A stretch of DNA of 64,000 nucleotides from Thermobifida halotolerans. GTDB taxonomy: Bacteria; Actinomycetota; Actinomycetes; Streptosporangiales; Streptosporangiaceae. The position numbers were made by a program, and so were the translations under genes. Under the pieces are notes generated by a model. That model was not told the DNA's origin and made no database searches. It saw only the letters and a program-made list of their open reading frames with translations. Positions 15,121 to 24,700 of the stretch are shown in pieces. Where the stretch lies: NCBI RefSeq assembly GCF_003574835.2, contig NZ_CP063196.1, forward strand, positions 3,472,001-3,536,000, given 5' to 3'. Positions within the stretch are counted from its first letter, which is position 1, and each line of letters opens with the position of its first letter.

Positions 15121-16201
15121 CCGCCAGGGCCGCCAGGTAGCGGTCCCAGTACGCCTCGGCGTCCACCGGCCGCACCCCGGCGCGCAGCTCGTCGAGGCGG
15201 CCGGGCGCGTAGCAGTCGGCGATGGCCCGCGCCAGGTCGCCGGGGTCGTCGGGGGCGCACAGCAGCCCGTCGACGCCGTCGCGCACGTGGTCGGGCAGGG
15301 TGCCCACGCGGGTGGCGAGCACCGGCAGGCCGTGTTCGTGGGCCAGCCACACGTTCTGGGTGGCGGTGGCCGACCGGTAGGGCAGCACCACCGCGTCGCA
15401 GTCGGCGAACAGGTCGGGCAGCTCCTCGGCGGGCACGTAGCCCTCGCGCCAGCGCACCCGGTGGGCCACGCCCAGCCGCTCCGCCAGCGCCCGCAGCTCC
15501 CGCGAGCCGCCCCAGAACTCCCCCGCGACGGTCAGGGAGACGTCGGGCGGTCCGGCCGCCAGGGCGCGCAGCAGCACGTCCACCCCCTTGTAGGGGCGGA
15601 CGATCCCGAAGAACAGCAGCCGGTGGCGCACTCCCGCGCTCCGGGCGCGGCGGGGGCCGGTCTCGGGCAGGTGCGGGGGCATCTCGGCCGTCCGCACGTC
15701 CGGGTGTCGGCCCCGCGTCAGCCGCTCGGCGAGCGCGCGCTGCTGCGGGGAGTGGGTCAGGACCGTGTCGACCCGGTCGAGCAGCAGCCGCATGAGTGCG
15801 GTGTCGGCCCGCCCCCGCTCGTGCGGCAGCACGTTGTGGCACAGCGCCACCACGCGCGCGTGCCGCCCGCATCCGGCGCGCAGCACCAGATAGGGCGGCA
15901 CCTGCACGGGCGAGAGGACGGCCAGCACCACCAGGTCGGCCTCGCGGCCCGCGCGGCGGCCGGTCCGGTACCAGCCGTCGGGCCGGTACCAGGCGAGGTC
16001 GCGGCGGGTGTGCGGGTAGAGCGGCCCCTCGGGCTCGTCGACGGTCTGCCGCCCCGGGTACAGCGCGGCCGGGTACTGGGCCCGCCACGACTCGACGGCC
16101 ACGCGGTGCCCGGCGGCGGCGAGCCGGTGGGCGAGCTCGGTGGTGTGCCTGGCGCCCCCGCCCTTGTACGGGTGGGCCGGGCCGACCAGCGTGATCCGCA
16201 T
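15116..16201 (-). CDS. GT4-family glycosyltransferase
   Basis: The 361-residue protein starts MRITLVGPAHPYKGGGARHT, the glycine-rich N-terminal loop of GT-B enzymes, and has FFGIVRPYKGVDVLLRAL mid-protein and a nucleotide-sugar site near ADCDAVVLPYRSATATQNVW. It would transfer an unknown sugar from an NDP donor at the cytoplasmic face. It is preceded 20 bp away by a GT2 gene on the same strand, and both probably act on the same lipid-linked glycan. Confidence 0.88.
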   Translation of the reverse strand: MRITLVGPAHPYKGGGARHTTELAHRLAAAGHRVAVESWRAQYPAALYPGRQTVDEPEGPLYPHTRRDLAWYRPDGWYRTGRRAGREADLVVLAVLSPVQVPPYLVLRAGCGRHARVVALCHNVLPHERGRADTALMRLLLDRVDTVLTHSPQQRALAERLTRGRHPDVRTAEMPPHLPETGPRRARSAGVRHRLLFFGIVRPYKGVDVLLRALAAGPPDVSLTVAGEFWGGSRELRALAERLGVAHRVRWREGYVPAEELPDLFADCDAVVLPYRSATATQNVWLAHEHGLPVLATRVGTLPDHVRDGVDGLLCAPDDPGDLARAIADCYAPGRLDELRAGVRPVDAEAYWDRYLAALAG

Positions 16202-16221
16202 GTCCCGCCTTCCGCTCCCGG

Positions 16222-17142
16222 TCAGGAGCCGCCGCGCGAACGCACGATCAGGTCGGCCAGCAGCGCCATCGACGCGATCATGAGCCCCGTCATGAGCAGC
16301 ATGATCGTGTTGTTGCGGATGTAGACCGGATCGGTGACGACGTCGTAGACCACCTTGAGCACGCCGATGCCGAGCAGCCACAGCGCGGGCGGCATGAGCA
16401 CCTTGAGCGGGTTGAAGTACATGACCATGCGCAGCACCTGGAGGATGTAGCGGTAGACGTCGCGCACGAGGTGGAACTTGGAGTGTCCGGCCCGCCTGGC
16501 GTAGCTGATCGGCTCGTAGTGGACGGCGTGCTGGTTGGACAGGAAGGCCAGGGTGATCGTGGTGACGCAGGAGAAGCCGGGCGGCAGCAGCCGCAGGTAG
16601 GGCAGTGCCACCTCGCGGCGGAACGCGCGCATTCCCGAGTTCAGGTCGGGGATGCGCGTGTTGGTGAGCCGTTCGGCGAGTTTGCGGATCAGCCACTTGG
16701 TGGGCACGCGCAGGAACCGGTGGCTGCCCCTCTCCTGGTCGCGCGCGCCCACCACCTGGTCGATGCTGTCGTCCTTGAGCAGGATCGCCACCAGTTCGGG
16801 GATGCGCTCGTTGGGGTAGGACATGTCCGCGTCGGTCCACACCACGATCTCGCCGCGCGCCCGCTGGGTGCCGATCCGGCGCACCGTGCCCGATCCGCCG
16901 TTGGTGGCGAAGGCGGTGACCCTCAGGTGCGGGAAGCGGGGGGCGGCGGCGCGCAGGCGGACGAGGGTGTTGTCGGTGGAGGCGTCGTCGAAGGCCAGCA
17001 GTTCGTAGGAGTGGCCGCTGGCGTCCATCGCCGCGCAGATCCGCTCGACCTCGGCGACCACGTGGTCCTGCTCGTTGTAGCAGGGGAGCACGATCGTGAC
17101 GCGGGGGGCGGCGGTCTGGGGACCGGGGCTGGTCTCTCTCAC
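16222..17142 (-). CDS. GT2-family glycosyltransferase with C-terminal membrane segments (DPM synthase-like)
   Basis: The 306-residue protein has the GT2 fold: VTIVLPCYNEQDHV at residue 15, FDDASTDNT, then the VWTDADMSYPNE motif with DAD near residue 103, and two C-terminal membrane helices (about 240-300). It resembles polyprenyl-phosphate mannosyl/glucosyl transferases, which supply lipid-linked sugars to GT-C enzymes such as the membrane protein encoded next to it. Confidence 0.88.
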   Translation of the reverse strand: MRETSPGPQTAAPRVTIVLPCYNEQDHVVAEVERICAAMDASGHSYELLAFDDASTDNTLVRLRAAAPRFPHLRVTAFATNGGSGTVRRIGTQRARGEIVVWTDADMSYPNERIPELVAILLKDDSIDQVVGARDQERGSHRFLRVPTKWLIRKLAERLTNTRIPDLNSGMRAFRREVALPYLRLLPPGFSCVTTITLAFLSNQHAVHYEPISYARRAGHSKFHLVRDVYRYILQVLRMVMYFNPLKVLMPPALWLLGIGVLKVVYDVVTDPVYIRNNTIMLLMTGLMIASMALLADLIVRSRGGS

Positions 17143-17170
17143 GGTGTGCTCAGCATACAGCGGAGCGCCG

Positions 17171-19186
17171 TCACCGTTCGGGGATGACGGCGATCCACAG
17201 GTCCCCGTTGAACCGCCACGCGCCCGAGGGCGGCTCCATCAGGGTGCTGGGGTCCTGCTCGGTGTGCACGTCGAACGGGTGGGTGGGGTCGACGCCGGGC
17301 GGCAGGTACGGCTCCAGCGCCTCGGCCCGGTCGGCGGCCAGGACCGCGTCGCGGCCCCGCGCGTGGACCTCGGCGACCAGTCGGCGCACGGTCGGGGGGT
17401 CGGGCGGGTCCACGTACGCCGTCGGCACCCCGCACATGCCCCGGACGAGCTGCATGAACTTGCTGGCCGTGTTGGGTTCGACGATGAGGACGCTGGCGTT
17501 GTCGGGGATCTCGGCGCAGGTCCGCTCGGTGGCCGCGATCGACCCGACGTCCATCCGGTAGGTCATGATCCCCGTCGCGGTGGCGGCGGTGGGCGCCAGC
17601 AGCGCCACGGCTCCGAGCGCGGCGGCGGCGGGGCGCAGCCACGTCGGCCACCGCGCCGAACGGTCCCGCAGGCGGCGGTCGGCCCAGGCCAGGAAGTAGA
17701 CCGCGAACAGGACGAACGCCGGAAGCACCAGGGTGACGAGGCGGCGGCTGGCCCACGGGTGGTCGGGGGTGATGGCGGGGCGCAGCAGGGTGGTCGCGAC
17801 CGTCCAGACCAGCACCATCAGCGGCAGCGCCCACTTCGGGTCGCGCAGCAGCGCGGTGCGGCGGGCCAGCAGGGCGACGCCGAGCGTGGCCAGCAGCACG
17901 GCGGCCGGTCCGACGTACCAGCCGACCCAGTTCAGGCTCATCTCCTCGTAGGTGCGGTCGGGGTCCACGGCCAGTCCCTCGATCTGCTGGACCTGGCCGA
18001 TGTAGTTGGCGGTGATCGCGTTGCCGTGGCCGCGCTGGGTGATCAGCAGCGGTCGCAGCGCGAGTCCCGCCGTGGCCACGACGACGAGGACCGCGAAGGC
18101 CGCGGGCAGCCAGGAGGGACGGTCCAGCCTGGGGACCCCGCGCCGCCACAGGGCGAGCACGGCCGCCGCCGTGGCCGCGACGACGGCGGCGCTGAGGATC
18201 AGCAGCGGGTTCAGCGAGTCCGACAGGTAGTCCAGGTAGGGCCGGGAGAGGCCGAACCCGGCGACGAGCCCGTAGCCGACGCCGACGGCCAGCCCGGCGG
18301 CCATCGGCACGGCCTCCCGCCGCCGGGCGAGCAGCAGCAGTCCCACGAATCCCACGACCGGCAGCAGGTCGCGCAGGACGTCGATGCGCACCAGCAGGCC
18401 CAGGCCGAGGGCCAGCCCGGCCGCCGCGGCGAGGACGCGGCCCGCCGAGGAGCGGCCCCGCTCCTGCCGGGTGAGGGCGTCGTAGGCGAGCACGAGCCCG
18501 CCGAGCAGCAGGACCTGGGCGACCGGCTCGCTGTAGGTGGAGCGGCTGACCCACTGCTGGGGCAGGCACACCGCGAGGACGAGCGCGGCCAGCGGGGCCC
18601 AGCGGGCGCCGACGAGCCGGGCGGTCAGTCCCGCGAAGGTCAGCACGCCGAGCGCGCCCACGACCGGCGGCACCAGGACCATTCCGTCCAGTCCCGCGAT
18701 CCAGAAGCCGACGGCGTACACCAGGGGCGCGCCGGCCAGGAACTGCGGCCAGACGACCTCGTCCACCTGGTAGTAGGCGAGGCTGTCGTAGGTCAGCGCG
18801 GGGTCGTCGCCCGCGATGAGCTCCCGCCGCTGCGGGATCGGCAGGAACCCGTTGTCCGCGATCCAGGCGGTGTACTGGGCGTAGGAGGCCGCGTCGCGTC
18901 TGATGACGAGCTGCTCGGAGTGGTAGGCGAGCTGGACCGCGGCGAAGGCGACGGCGACCAGCACGACCAGGGCCGTCGGCCACCACGGCGTGTCGTCGAC
19001 CGGGGGCGCCAGCCGGGGGACCAGGGCGAGCGCCGCCACGACCGCGGGCGCGCCCAGCAGCAGTCCGGTCAGCGGGGTGAGGACCCCCAGGCACAGCAGG
19101 GGGAAGGCGACCAGCGACCAGGCCGCGACGGCCACGACCGGGGCGAGGGTCATTCGCGCGAGCAGGGACCCGGGGGACAGACGCAT
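17171..19186 (-). CDS. Large polytopic membrane protein, GT-C-like
   Basis: The 671-residue protein has a dozen or more hydrophobic helices and a C-terminal extracellular domain. The first loop carries RRDAASYAQYTAWIADNGFL with acidic residues, as in ArnT/PMT-type GT-C enzymes using polyprenyl-phosphate sugars. ATG 19186 is chosen because upstream residues are only Arg/Pro-rich; the ribosome site is weak. With the GT2 gene it may form a donor-synthase/transferase pair for protein or envelope glycosylation. Confidence 0.7.
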   Translation of the reverse strand: MRLSPGSLLARMTLAPVVAVAAWSLVAFPLLCLGVLTPLTGLLLGAPAVVAALALVPRLAPPVDDTPWWPTALVVLVAVAFAAVQLAYHSEQLVIRRDAASYAQYTAWIADNGFLPIPQRRELIAGDDPALTYDSLAYYQVDEVVWPQFLAGAPLVYAVGFWIAGLDGMVLVPPVVGALGVLTFAGLTARLVGARWAPLAALVLAVCLPQQWVSRSTYSEPVAQVLLLGGLVLAYDALTRQERGRSSAGRVLAAAAGLALGLGLLVRIDVLRDLLPVVGFVGLLLLARRREAVPMAAGLAVGVGYGLVAGFGLSRPYLDYLSDSLNPLLILSAAVVAATAAAVLALWRRGVPRLDRPSWLPAAFAVLVVVATAGLALRPLLITQRGHGNAITANYIGQVQQIEGLAVDPDRTYEEMSLNWVGWYVGPAAVLLATLGVALLARRTALLRDPKWALPLMVLVWTVATTLLRPAITPDHPWASRRLVTLVLPAFVLFAVYFLAWADRRLRDRSARWPTWLRPAAAALGAVALLAPTAATATGIMTYRMDVGSIAATERTCAEIPDNASVLIVEPNTASKFMQLVRGMCGVPTAYVDPPDPPTVRRLVAEVHARGRDAVLAADRAEALEPYLPPGVDPTHPFDVHTEQDPSTLMEPPSGAWRFNGDLWIAVIPER

Positions 19187-19362
19187 GACAGCAACGATGC
19201 CAGCTCCGCCCCGTTCCGGCAGCAGGGTCCTGCGAAAAGCCGCCGGCGGTCGGCCGCGCGGCGCCGGTGCGGCGGGCCCGGACACCGGCGGGTGGCCGCC
19301 GAGGGGGCCGTCCGTGGATAGCATGTGCGCGATCCGCAGCCGAGACCGGGAAGAGGACCGCC

Positions 19363-20166
19363 GTGTCAGCGCGAACACCGGGGGAGCTGTGGCGGGCGGC
19401 CAGTGCCGTGGACGCCACCCGCCCCTTCCTCACCTCCTACGACGCCGCCACCGACGCGCGGGTGGAGATGTCCTTCGCCACCTTCGACAACTGGGTGGCC
19501 AAGACCGCCAACATGCTCGTGGACGGGCTGGGCGCGCTGCCCGGGGAGCGGGTGGCGCTGGCGCTCCCGCTGCACTGGCAGAGCCTGGCCTGGGTGGTGG
19601 CGTGCTGGTCGGCGGGGACGGCCGTGGTGCTCGCCGACCGGGACCGGATTCCCGAGGCGGACGTCGTCGTCGCCGACCGGGACCGCCTGGACGCCGCCCT
19701 CGACTCGGGCGCGCGCGAGGTCGTCGGCGCCTCGCTGCACCCCCTGGGCCTGCCGCTGGGCGACTGTCCGCCCGTGGCCACGGACTACACGGCGGAGGTG
19801 CGCGGCTACGGCGACCGGTTCCCCGCCGGTCCGGTCGATCCGGGGGCGGTCGCCCTGGTGAACGGCGACATCGTTCGCACGGGAGCCGAACTGGTGGCGA
19901 ACGGCGGGCGAACGGCGCGGGTCGGGAAGCTGACAGCCGGCGACCGAGTGGCTATCATCACTTCCGACCCCACCCCTCTTGCGGTGCTTGGGGATGATCT
20001 GTCCCAATTCTTGGGTGTGTTGTCGGCTGCCGCCGCGATGGTGCTCGTTCCGGGTCCGGACTCCACTACGCTGCAATCGCGACTCGGCACGGAGCACGTC
20101 ACGGCAGCCGTCGGTGATCTTCCCGATCGTCTCCTGTCCCGGACCGCCGTAAGGTCGCTTCCCTGA
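19363..20166 (+). CDS. TIGR03089-family protein (AMP-binding-like fragment)
   Basis: The 267-residue protein aligns in style with the N-terminal part of acyl-CoA synthetases (FLTSYDAATDARVEMSFATF, GERVALALPLHWQSLAWVVA CWSAG) but lacks the ATP-binding P-loop and the C-terminal domain. That is the hallmark of the actinobacterial TIGR03089 family, whose function is unknown. GTG 19363 follows AAGAGGA. The LCP gene begins 24 bp after its stop, so they are probably co-transcribed. Confidence 0.75.
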   Translation: MSARTPGELWRAASAVDATRPFLTSYDAATDARVEMSFATFDNWVAKTANMLVDGLGALPGERVALALPLHWQSLAWVVACWSAGTAVVLADRDRIPEADVVVADRDRLDAALDSGAREVVGASLHPLGLPLGDCPPVATDYTAEVRGYGDRFPAGPVDPGAVALVNGDIVRTGAELVANGGRTARVGKLTAGDRVAIITSDPTPLAVLGDDLSQFLGVLSAAAAMVLVPGPDSTTLQSRLGTEHVTAAVGDLPDRLLSRTAVRSLP

Positions 20167-20190
20167 CGCCTATCCCCCCTCTGGTGTTCG

Positions 20191-21633
20191 ATGCCCAAGA
20201 GATCCTCCTCCCGCAGGTCCGCAGGATCACGCGCCGTGCGACGCGGACTCAGCCTCGGCGGCTGGGTCGCCGTCGGGACGACGGCGCTCGTCATCGGCAG
20301 CAGTCTCACCGCCTACGGCGCCTACTACGACATCTACGGCAACATCAACCAGGAGACCGTCGACACCGACGCCTGGGACCGGCCGACCAAGATCGAGGGC
20401 GCGCTCAACATCATGGTCATCGGCTCGGACGTGCGCAGCGGCGACAACGCCGAGTACGGCGGCGAGGTCGAGGGGGAGCGTCCCGACACCCTGCTCATCG
20501 CGCACATCTCCCCCAGCTACGACGGCGCGATCCTGGTCAACCTGCCCCGCGACTCCATGGTGGACATGCCCGCCTGCGAGCCCAACGGCGACCGGCCGGG
20601 CATGCAGGCGCAGCGCGGCATGATCAACTCCGCGATGAACTACGGCGGGGTGCAGTGCCAGTGGAAGGTCGTCGAGCAGCTCACCGGCATCCACATCGAC
20701 CACTTCGTCAGCGTGGACTTCACCGGGTTCAAGGAAATGGTCGACGCCATCGGGGGCGTGGAGATGTGCATCCCCGCACCGGTCGACGACCCCAAGGCCA
20801 AGCTGACCCTGGAGGCGGGGCAGCAGACGCTCAACGGCGAGCAGGCGCTGGGCTACATGCGCTCCCGCTACGGGCAGGGCGACGGCAGCGACCTGAGCCG
20901 GATCGAACGCCAGCAGGTCTTCCTCGGCGCCATGCTGCGCAAGATCATGAGCGGCGAGATCATGTCCAGCCCCACCAGCATCTACTCCTTCCTCGGCTCG
21001 GTCACCGACTCCATCACCGTCGACGACCAGTTCACCGTCGACAAGATGACCGACATCGCCATCCAGATGCGCGAGGTCGACATGGAGAACATCCGGTTCG
21101 TGACCGTGCCCAACGGGGCGCACCCCGACGACCCGAACCGGGTCGCCTGGACCCAGCCCGACGCCGACCAGCTGTTCCAGGCCATCGCCAACGACACCGA
21201 GATCGCCGAGGAGGAGTCGGACAAGCCCAAGGAGGAGGAGTCGCAGGAGAGCGCGGAGGAGCCCGTCACGGTCTCCCCCTCCGAGGTCTCCGTGGAGGTC
21301 ATCAACGGCACCGACATCTCGGGGCTGGCCGGCGAGGTGGGCTCCGCCCTCCAGGAGAAGGGCTTCGTGCTGGCGGGCACCGGCAACCCGCAGGGCCTGG
21401 TCCCGGAGCGGACCACCGTCTACCACGGCCCCGGCATGGAGGAGCACGCCAGGGCCGTGGCCGCCGAACTGGAGCAGGCGGTCGTGGAGGAGAACCCGGC
21501 CCTGGGCTCGACGGTGCAACTGGTGATCTCCGCCGACTGGGACGGCCTCAAGGGCGGATCGTCCTCCGGGGCCAGCGACATCCCCGAGAACATCGACGCC
21601 AAGACCGCCGAGGAGTCCGAGTCGGCCTGCTAG
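20191..21633 (+). CDS. LCP (LytR-CpsA-Psr) family cell-wall ligase with LytR_C domain
   Basis: The 480-residue protein has a cytoplasmic basic start, one membrane helix (about 22-45), an LCP catalytic domain (about 70-270) with LNIMVIGSDVRSG, RPDTLLIAHIS, NLPRDSMV and DLSRIERQQVFL, an acidic linker (EESDKPKEEESQESAEE) and a C-terminal LytR_C domain (about 365-450). LCP enzymes move lipid-linked anionic glycans onto peptidoglycan outside the membrane. The conserved Arg and Asp residues that hold the pyrophosphate are present. Confidence 0.93.
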   Translation: MPKRSSSRRSAGSRAVRRGLSLGGWVAVGTTALVIGSSLTAYGAYYDIYGNINQETVDTDAWDRPTKIEGALNIMVIGSDVRSGDNAEYGGEVEGERPDTLLIAHISPSYDGAILVNLPRDSMVDMPACEPNGDRPGMQAQRGMINSAMNYGGVQCQWKVVEQLTGIHIDHFVSVDFTGFKEMVDAIGGVEMCIPAPVDDPKAKLTLEAGQQTLNGEQALGYMRSRYGQGDGSDLSRIERQQVFLGAMLRKIMSGEIMSSPTSIYSFLGSVTDSITVDDQFTVDKMTDIAIQMREVDMENIRFVTVPNGAHPDDPNRVAWTQPDADQLFQAIANDTEIAEEESDKPKEEESQESAEEPVTVSPSEVSVEVINGTDISGLAGEVGSALQEKGFVLAGTGNPQGLVPERTTVYHGPGMEEHARAVAAELEQAVVEENPALGSTVQLVISADWDGLKGGSSSGASDIPENIDAKTAEESESAC

Positions 21634-21658
21634 GAGCCGTCGCCGCCCCCGTCGTCAC

Positions 21659-21712
21659 GGTCGTGCCCCCGGAGTCACCCCCGCAGGGCTCCGTGACCCT
21701 GGGGGCACGACC
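21659..21712. terminator. Bidirectional terminator between the LCP gene and pglX
   Basis: GGTCGTGCCCCC (21659-21670) pairs with GGGGGCACGACC (21701-21712); inner GTCAC/GTGAC extends the stem. The gene stops are 21633 and 21721. Confidence 0.75.
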
Positions 21713-21720
21713 GCCGGGGG

Positions 21721-24700
21721 CTACTTCCTGCCCCGGCCCCGCTGTCGCGCCGGGGGACGCCAGGCGGCCATGTCGGAGTCGGTGACGCCGGTGCGGTCCT
21801 TCAGGTCGGCGAGGTCCTCCTCCAGGTAGTCGGCGGGGCTCTGCCCGTAGGCGTCCGGATCGGAGTGCCACTGGCGCACCCACGGGCGCAGTTCCGCCAG
21901 TCCGGCGAGCAGCGGGGTCATCCTGTCCCGGTCCTCTGCCCAGCCGTGCTCCTCGATCCGGTCGAACGCCAGCCGGGTGAGCGCGTCGGCCTGCTCGGCG
22001 TGGTTCCAGCCCGCCCAGCCCAGCACCGGTGAGGAGTCCTGGCCCGCCTCCGCGCCGGGGTAGGAGACGAAGCGTTCCTTGGGGACGTCGAGCTTGCCGC
22101 GGTTGGCCCAGTAGGACGGCTTGCGGAAGTCGGCGGAGGTGTACTTCGGGGGCACGGGGATGGGCAGGCGGTGCTCCGGCTCGCCCTCGGCCCGGTCCGC
22201 GTTGAGGGCGTCCTCCTGGCGCTGCTTGTCCCAGACCTCCTCCCACTGCTGGCGCTTGCGCAGGCCGGAGTCCTTGTAGCGCAGCGCGGCCAGGTAGGGG
22301 ACGTGCTCGGTGGCCACGATCTCGGCGACCACCTGCGCGAAGTCGGCGTCGGGGGCGTACAGCGCGGCGACGGTCACGGCGTCGGGGCACACGTCGCGCA
22401 GCCGGTTGGCCAACTCCAGCACGGAGCGGGTCCGGGGGACCTCCTGGCCGGTGTCGTCGGGGGCGAACCAGATCTCCCGTGCCTCGCAGCGGTCGAGCAG
22501 CCAGGACTTGAGGGCGGCCTTCTCCTTCTTCTCCCACGGCTCGGACTGCCAGCGCCGCTTGCACTCGGGGCGCTCGATGAGCGCGAGGTCCCGACGGTTC
22601 TCGATGAACTCGATGCGCTTTTCCACCACGCGCTTGTAGGCGTCGGGCCAGTGGACGGGGATCTCGGTGATCGGGGTGGAGCCGTGCCGGGAGAACCAGA
22701 CAGTTCCCGTCTCGCCCGCCTTAACCCTGCGGGCGAGCACGATCTCGAAGGCGCGCTCCCCCAGGTTGATGCCGGGCACCTCGGCGGTGTCGGGCAGGAC
22801 CAGCCCGGCGTGTTCGGCGTCGGTGATGAGGCCGTAGCGGTGGTAGACGTCCCAGTCCAGCTCCTCCTGGAGCGCGATCATCCGGGATCGGACGGCGGCG
22901 TACTCGGCGCGGGCCTCGTTCAGGGCGGCGCGGGTGGGGGTGGCGGACTCCATCACGGAGGAGGGTTCGAGGGAGGACAGACGCTGGGCGAGGGAGTCGA
23001 GTTCGCGGGCACGGTCCAGGGGGAGGGTAGGAGGGAGGGGGAACTCCTGGAGTTTGGTGCCGGTGAACTCGTAGAACCGTTCCCACTCATCATGCATAAA
23101 TCCGCCAGTTCCCGACTGGCTGCCCTTGTCGTGGCAGACCTGCTTCAGCCAGAAGCACGCCGTCGAGGAGTTCAACACCCCGAGGAGTTCCAGGTGCTGG
23201 TCCTCCGTGGCGTCCTTGGGGAGCTTGATCACTGGGGCGGACTGCTTGAAGACCTTCCCGCCACGGTCAAGGACGAAGTGGTTGTGGGTGGCCACGAAAG
23301 CAAAGGCGACAGAAAAGGGGGTGTGGTACGCCGAAGCGGTGTGTTGCATATACTCCCACCACTCCAAACCGGCGTCTGACATATTTCCTTGGAAAGTTCG
23401 ACGCTCAGCGAGGAACGTCCGGAATCGCCAAAGCTCACGCTCGAACTCCGAAGTTTCGAGCCCTTTGGAGTACGGGTACCAAATTGCTTCCTCTGGCGAC
23501 TCCCCCCAGTCTCGAACAATCTCTCCAATCACCAACGGCTTGAGGGCAGCGCGGTCTGCGATTGTGTAGTAAGTCGGACGCAGCGGCCTGATGTAGGCTT
23601 CGTCAGCGCCAGCCCGAATTGCGCGCCCAGTAGGCTTCTCAATTCGGTCTGCCATCGGGACAGTTCTCTTTTGGATAGCTTGAACCAGAAACCCTGCCCC
23701 ACCACCACTCAGGCTCCATGGGTGGCTCTTGAAAACCTCCCACGGGAAATCAACGGAGCTAACCCAATCGCTTTCACTTCCCGGGTTCTCGATCTGGTTG
23801 ACGATTGCGGACCAGACCAGTCCTTCGGCGGGGTTCTGCGGCTGCGACGGCTCCCCCCTGATTCCCAGAACCGCCCGCACGGTTTCCTTGTGGAGGTTCT
23901 TCGTGTTGCGGCCGATGAGGATGACCGTCGGGGTGCCGTGGCCGGGAATATAGGCGCCGGAGGTGTCAATGATGTGGGTGAGTTGCACTTCGCTGTTGAA
24001 GAACTCGCTGATGAGTTTCTTGCCGAACTCGCGTTTCATGAAGGAGTTCGCGGTGATCTGCCCGACGAATCCAGCACTCGTCCGGTCGCCACCGGCCCGC
24101 TTGGCCAGATTGAAGAACCGTTCCGCGAAGGGTACCGACAGTGCGTAGGTTCCCGCGCAGGTGGCGTAGCGGTCCCGGTAGTTCTGGTTCTCCTGCTTGT
24201 CCCTGACGGTGATGTAGGGCGGGTTTCCGACCACCGCGTGGTAGCTGTGGACGCCGAGCAGGTCGTATGTGTCGACGTAGTCGTAGACGTCTTCGACCGA
24301 GTAGCGGTAGACGTCTTCACCGTCGTCGAACAGCATCTGCTTGCGCCCCGGCGCACCTCGGCCGTGGATCAGAGAGTCGCCGGTGGCCACCACGATGGGC
24401 CAGTCGGGGTTGCCCTCCGACAGTGTGGTGATGCCTGCTTCTTTCACCGCGGCGATAAACAGCCGGAATCGGGCGATGGCCACCGCGTAGGGGTTCTTGT
24501 CCACGCCGTGGACGCTGCGCAGGGTGCGGGCGATGAGGTCCCAGTCCGAGGCTCCGGGTTCGGCCTCGCGCCACTTGTTCAGCAGACGGTGGAACGCGCC
24601 GAGCAGGAAGTGCCCGGACCCGCAGGTGGGATCGATCAGCCGGAAGCCCGTGGACTCGGCTTGGTAGATCTTGCTGCCGTCGAGGCCGAACTCCTCGACC

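Noticed and set aside
17096-19433. Long frames opposite the GT-C-like membrane protein
   Set aside because: Shadows; the membrane protein has clear hydrophobic periodicity, the others do not.
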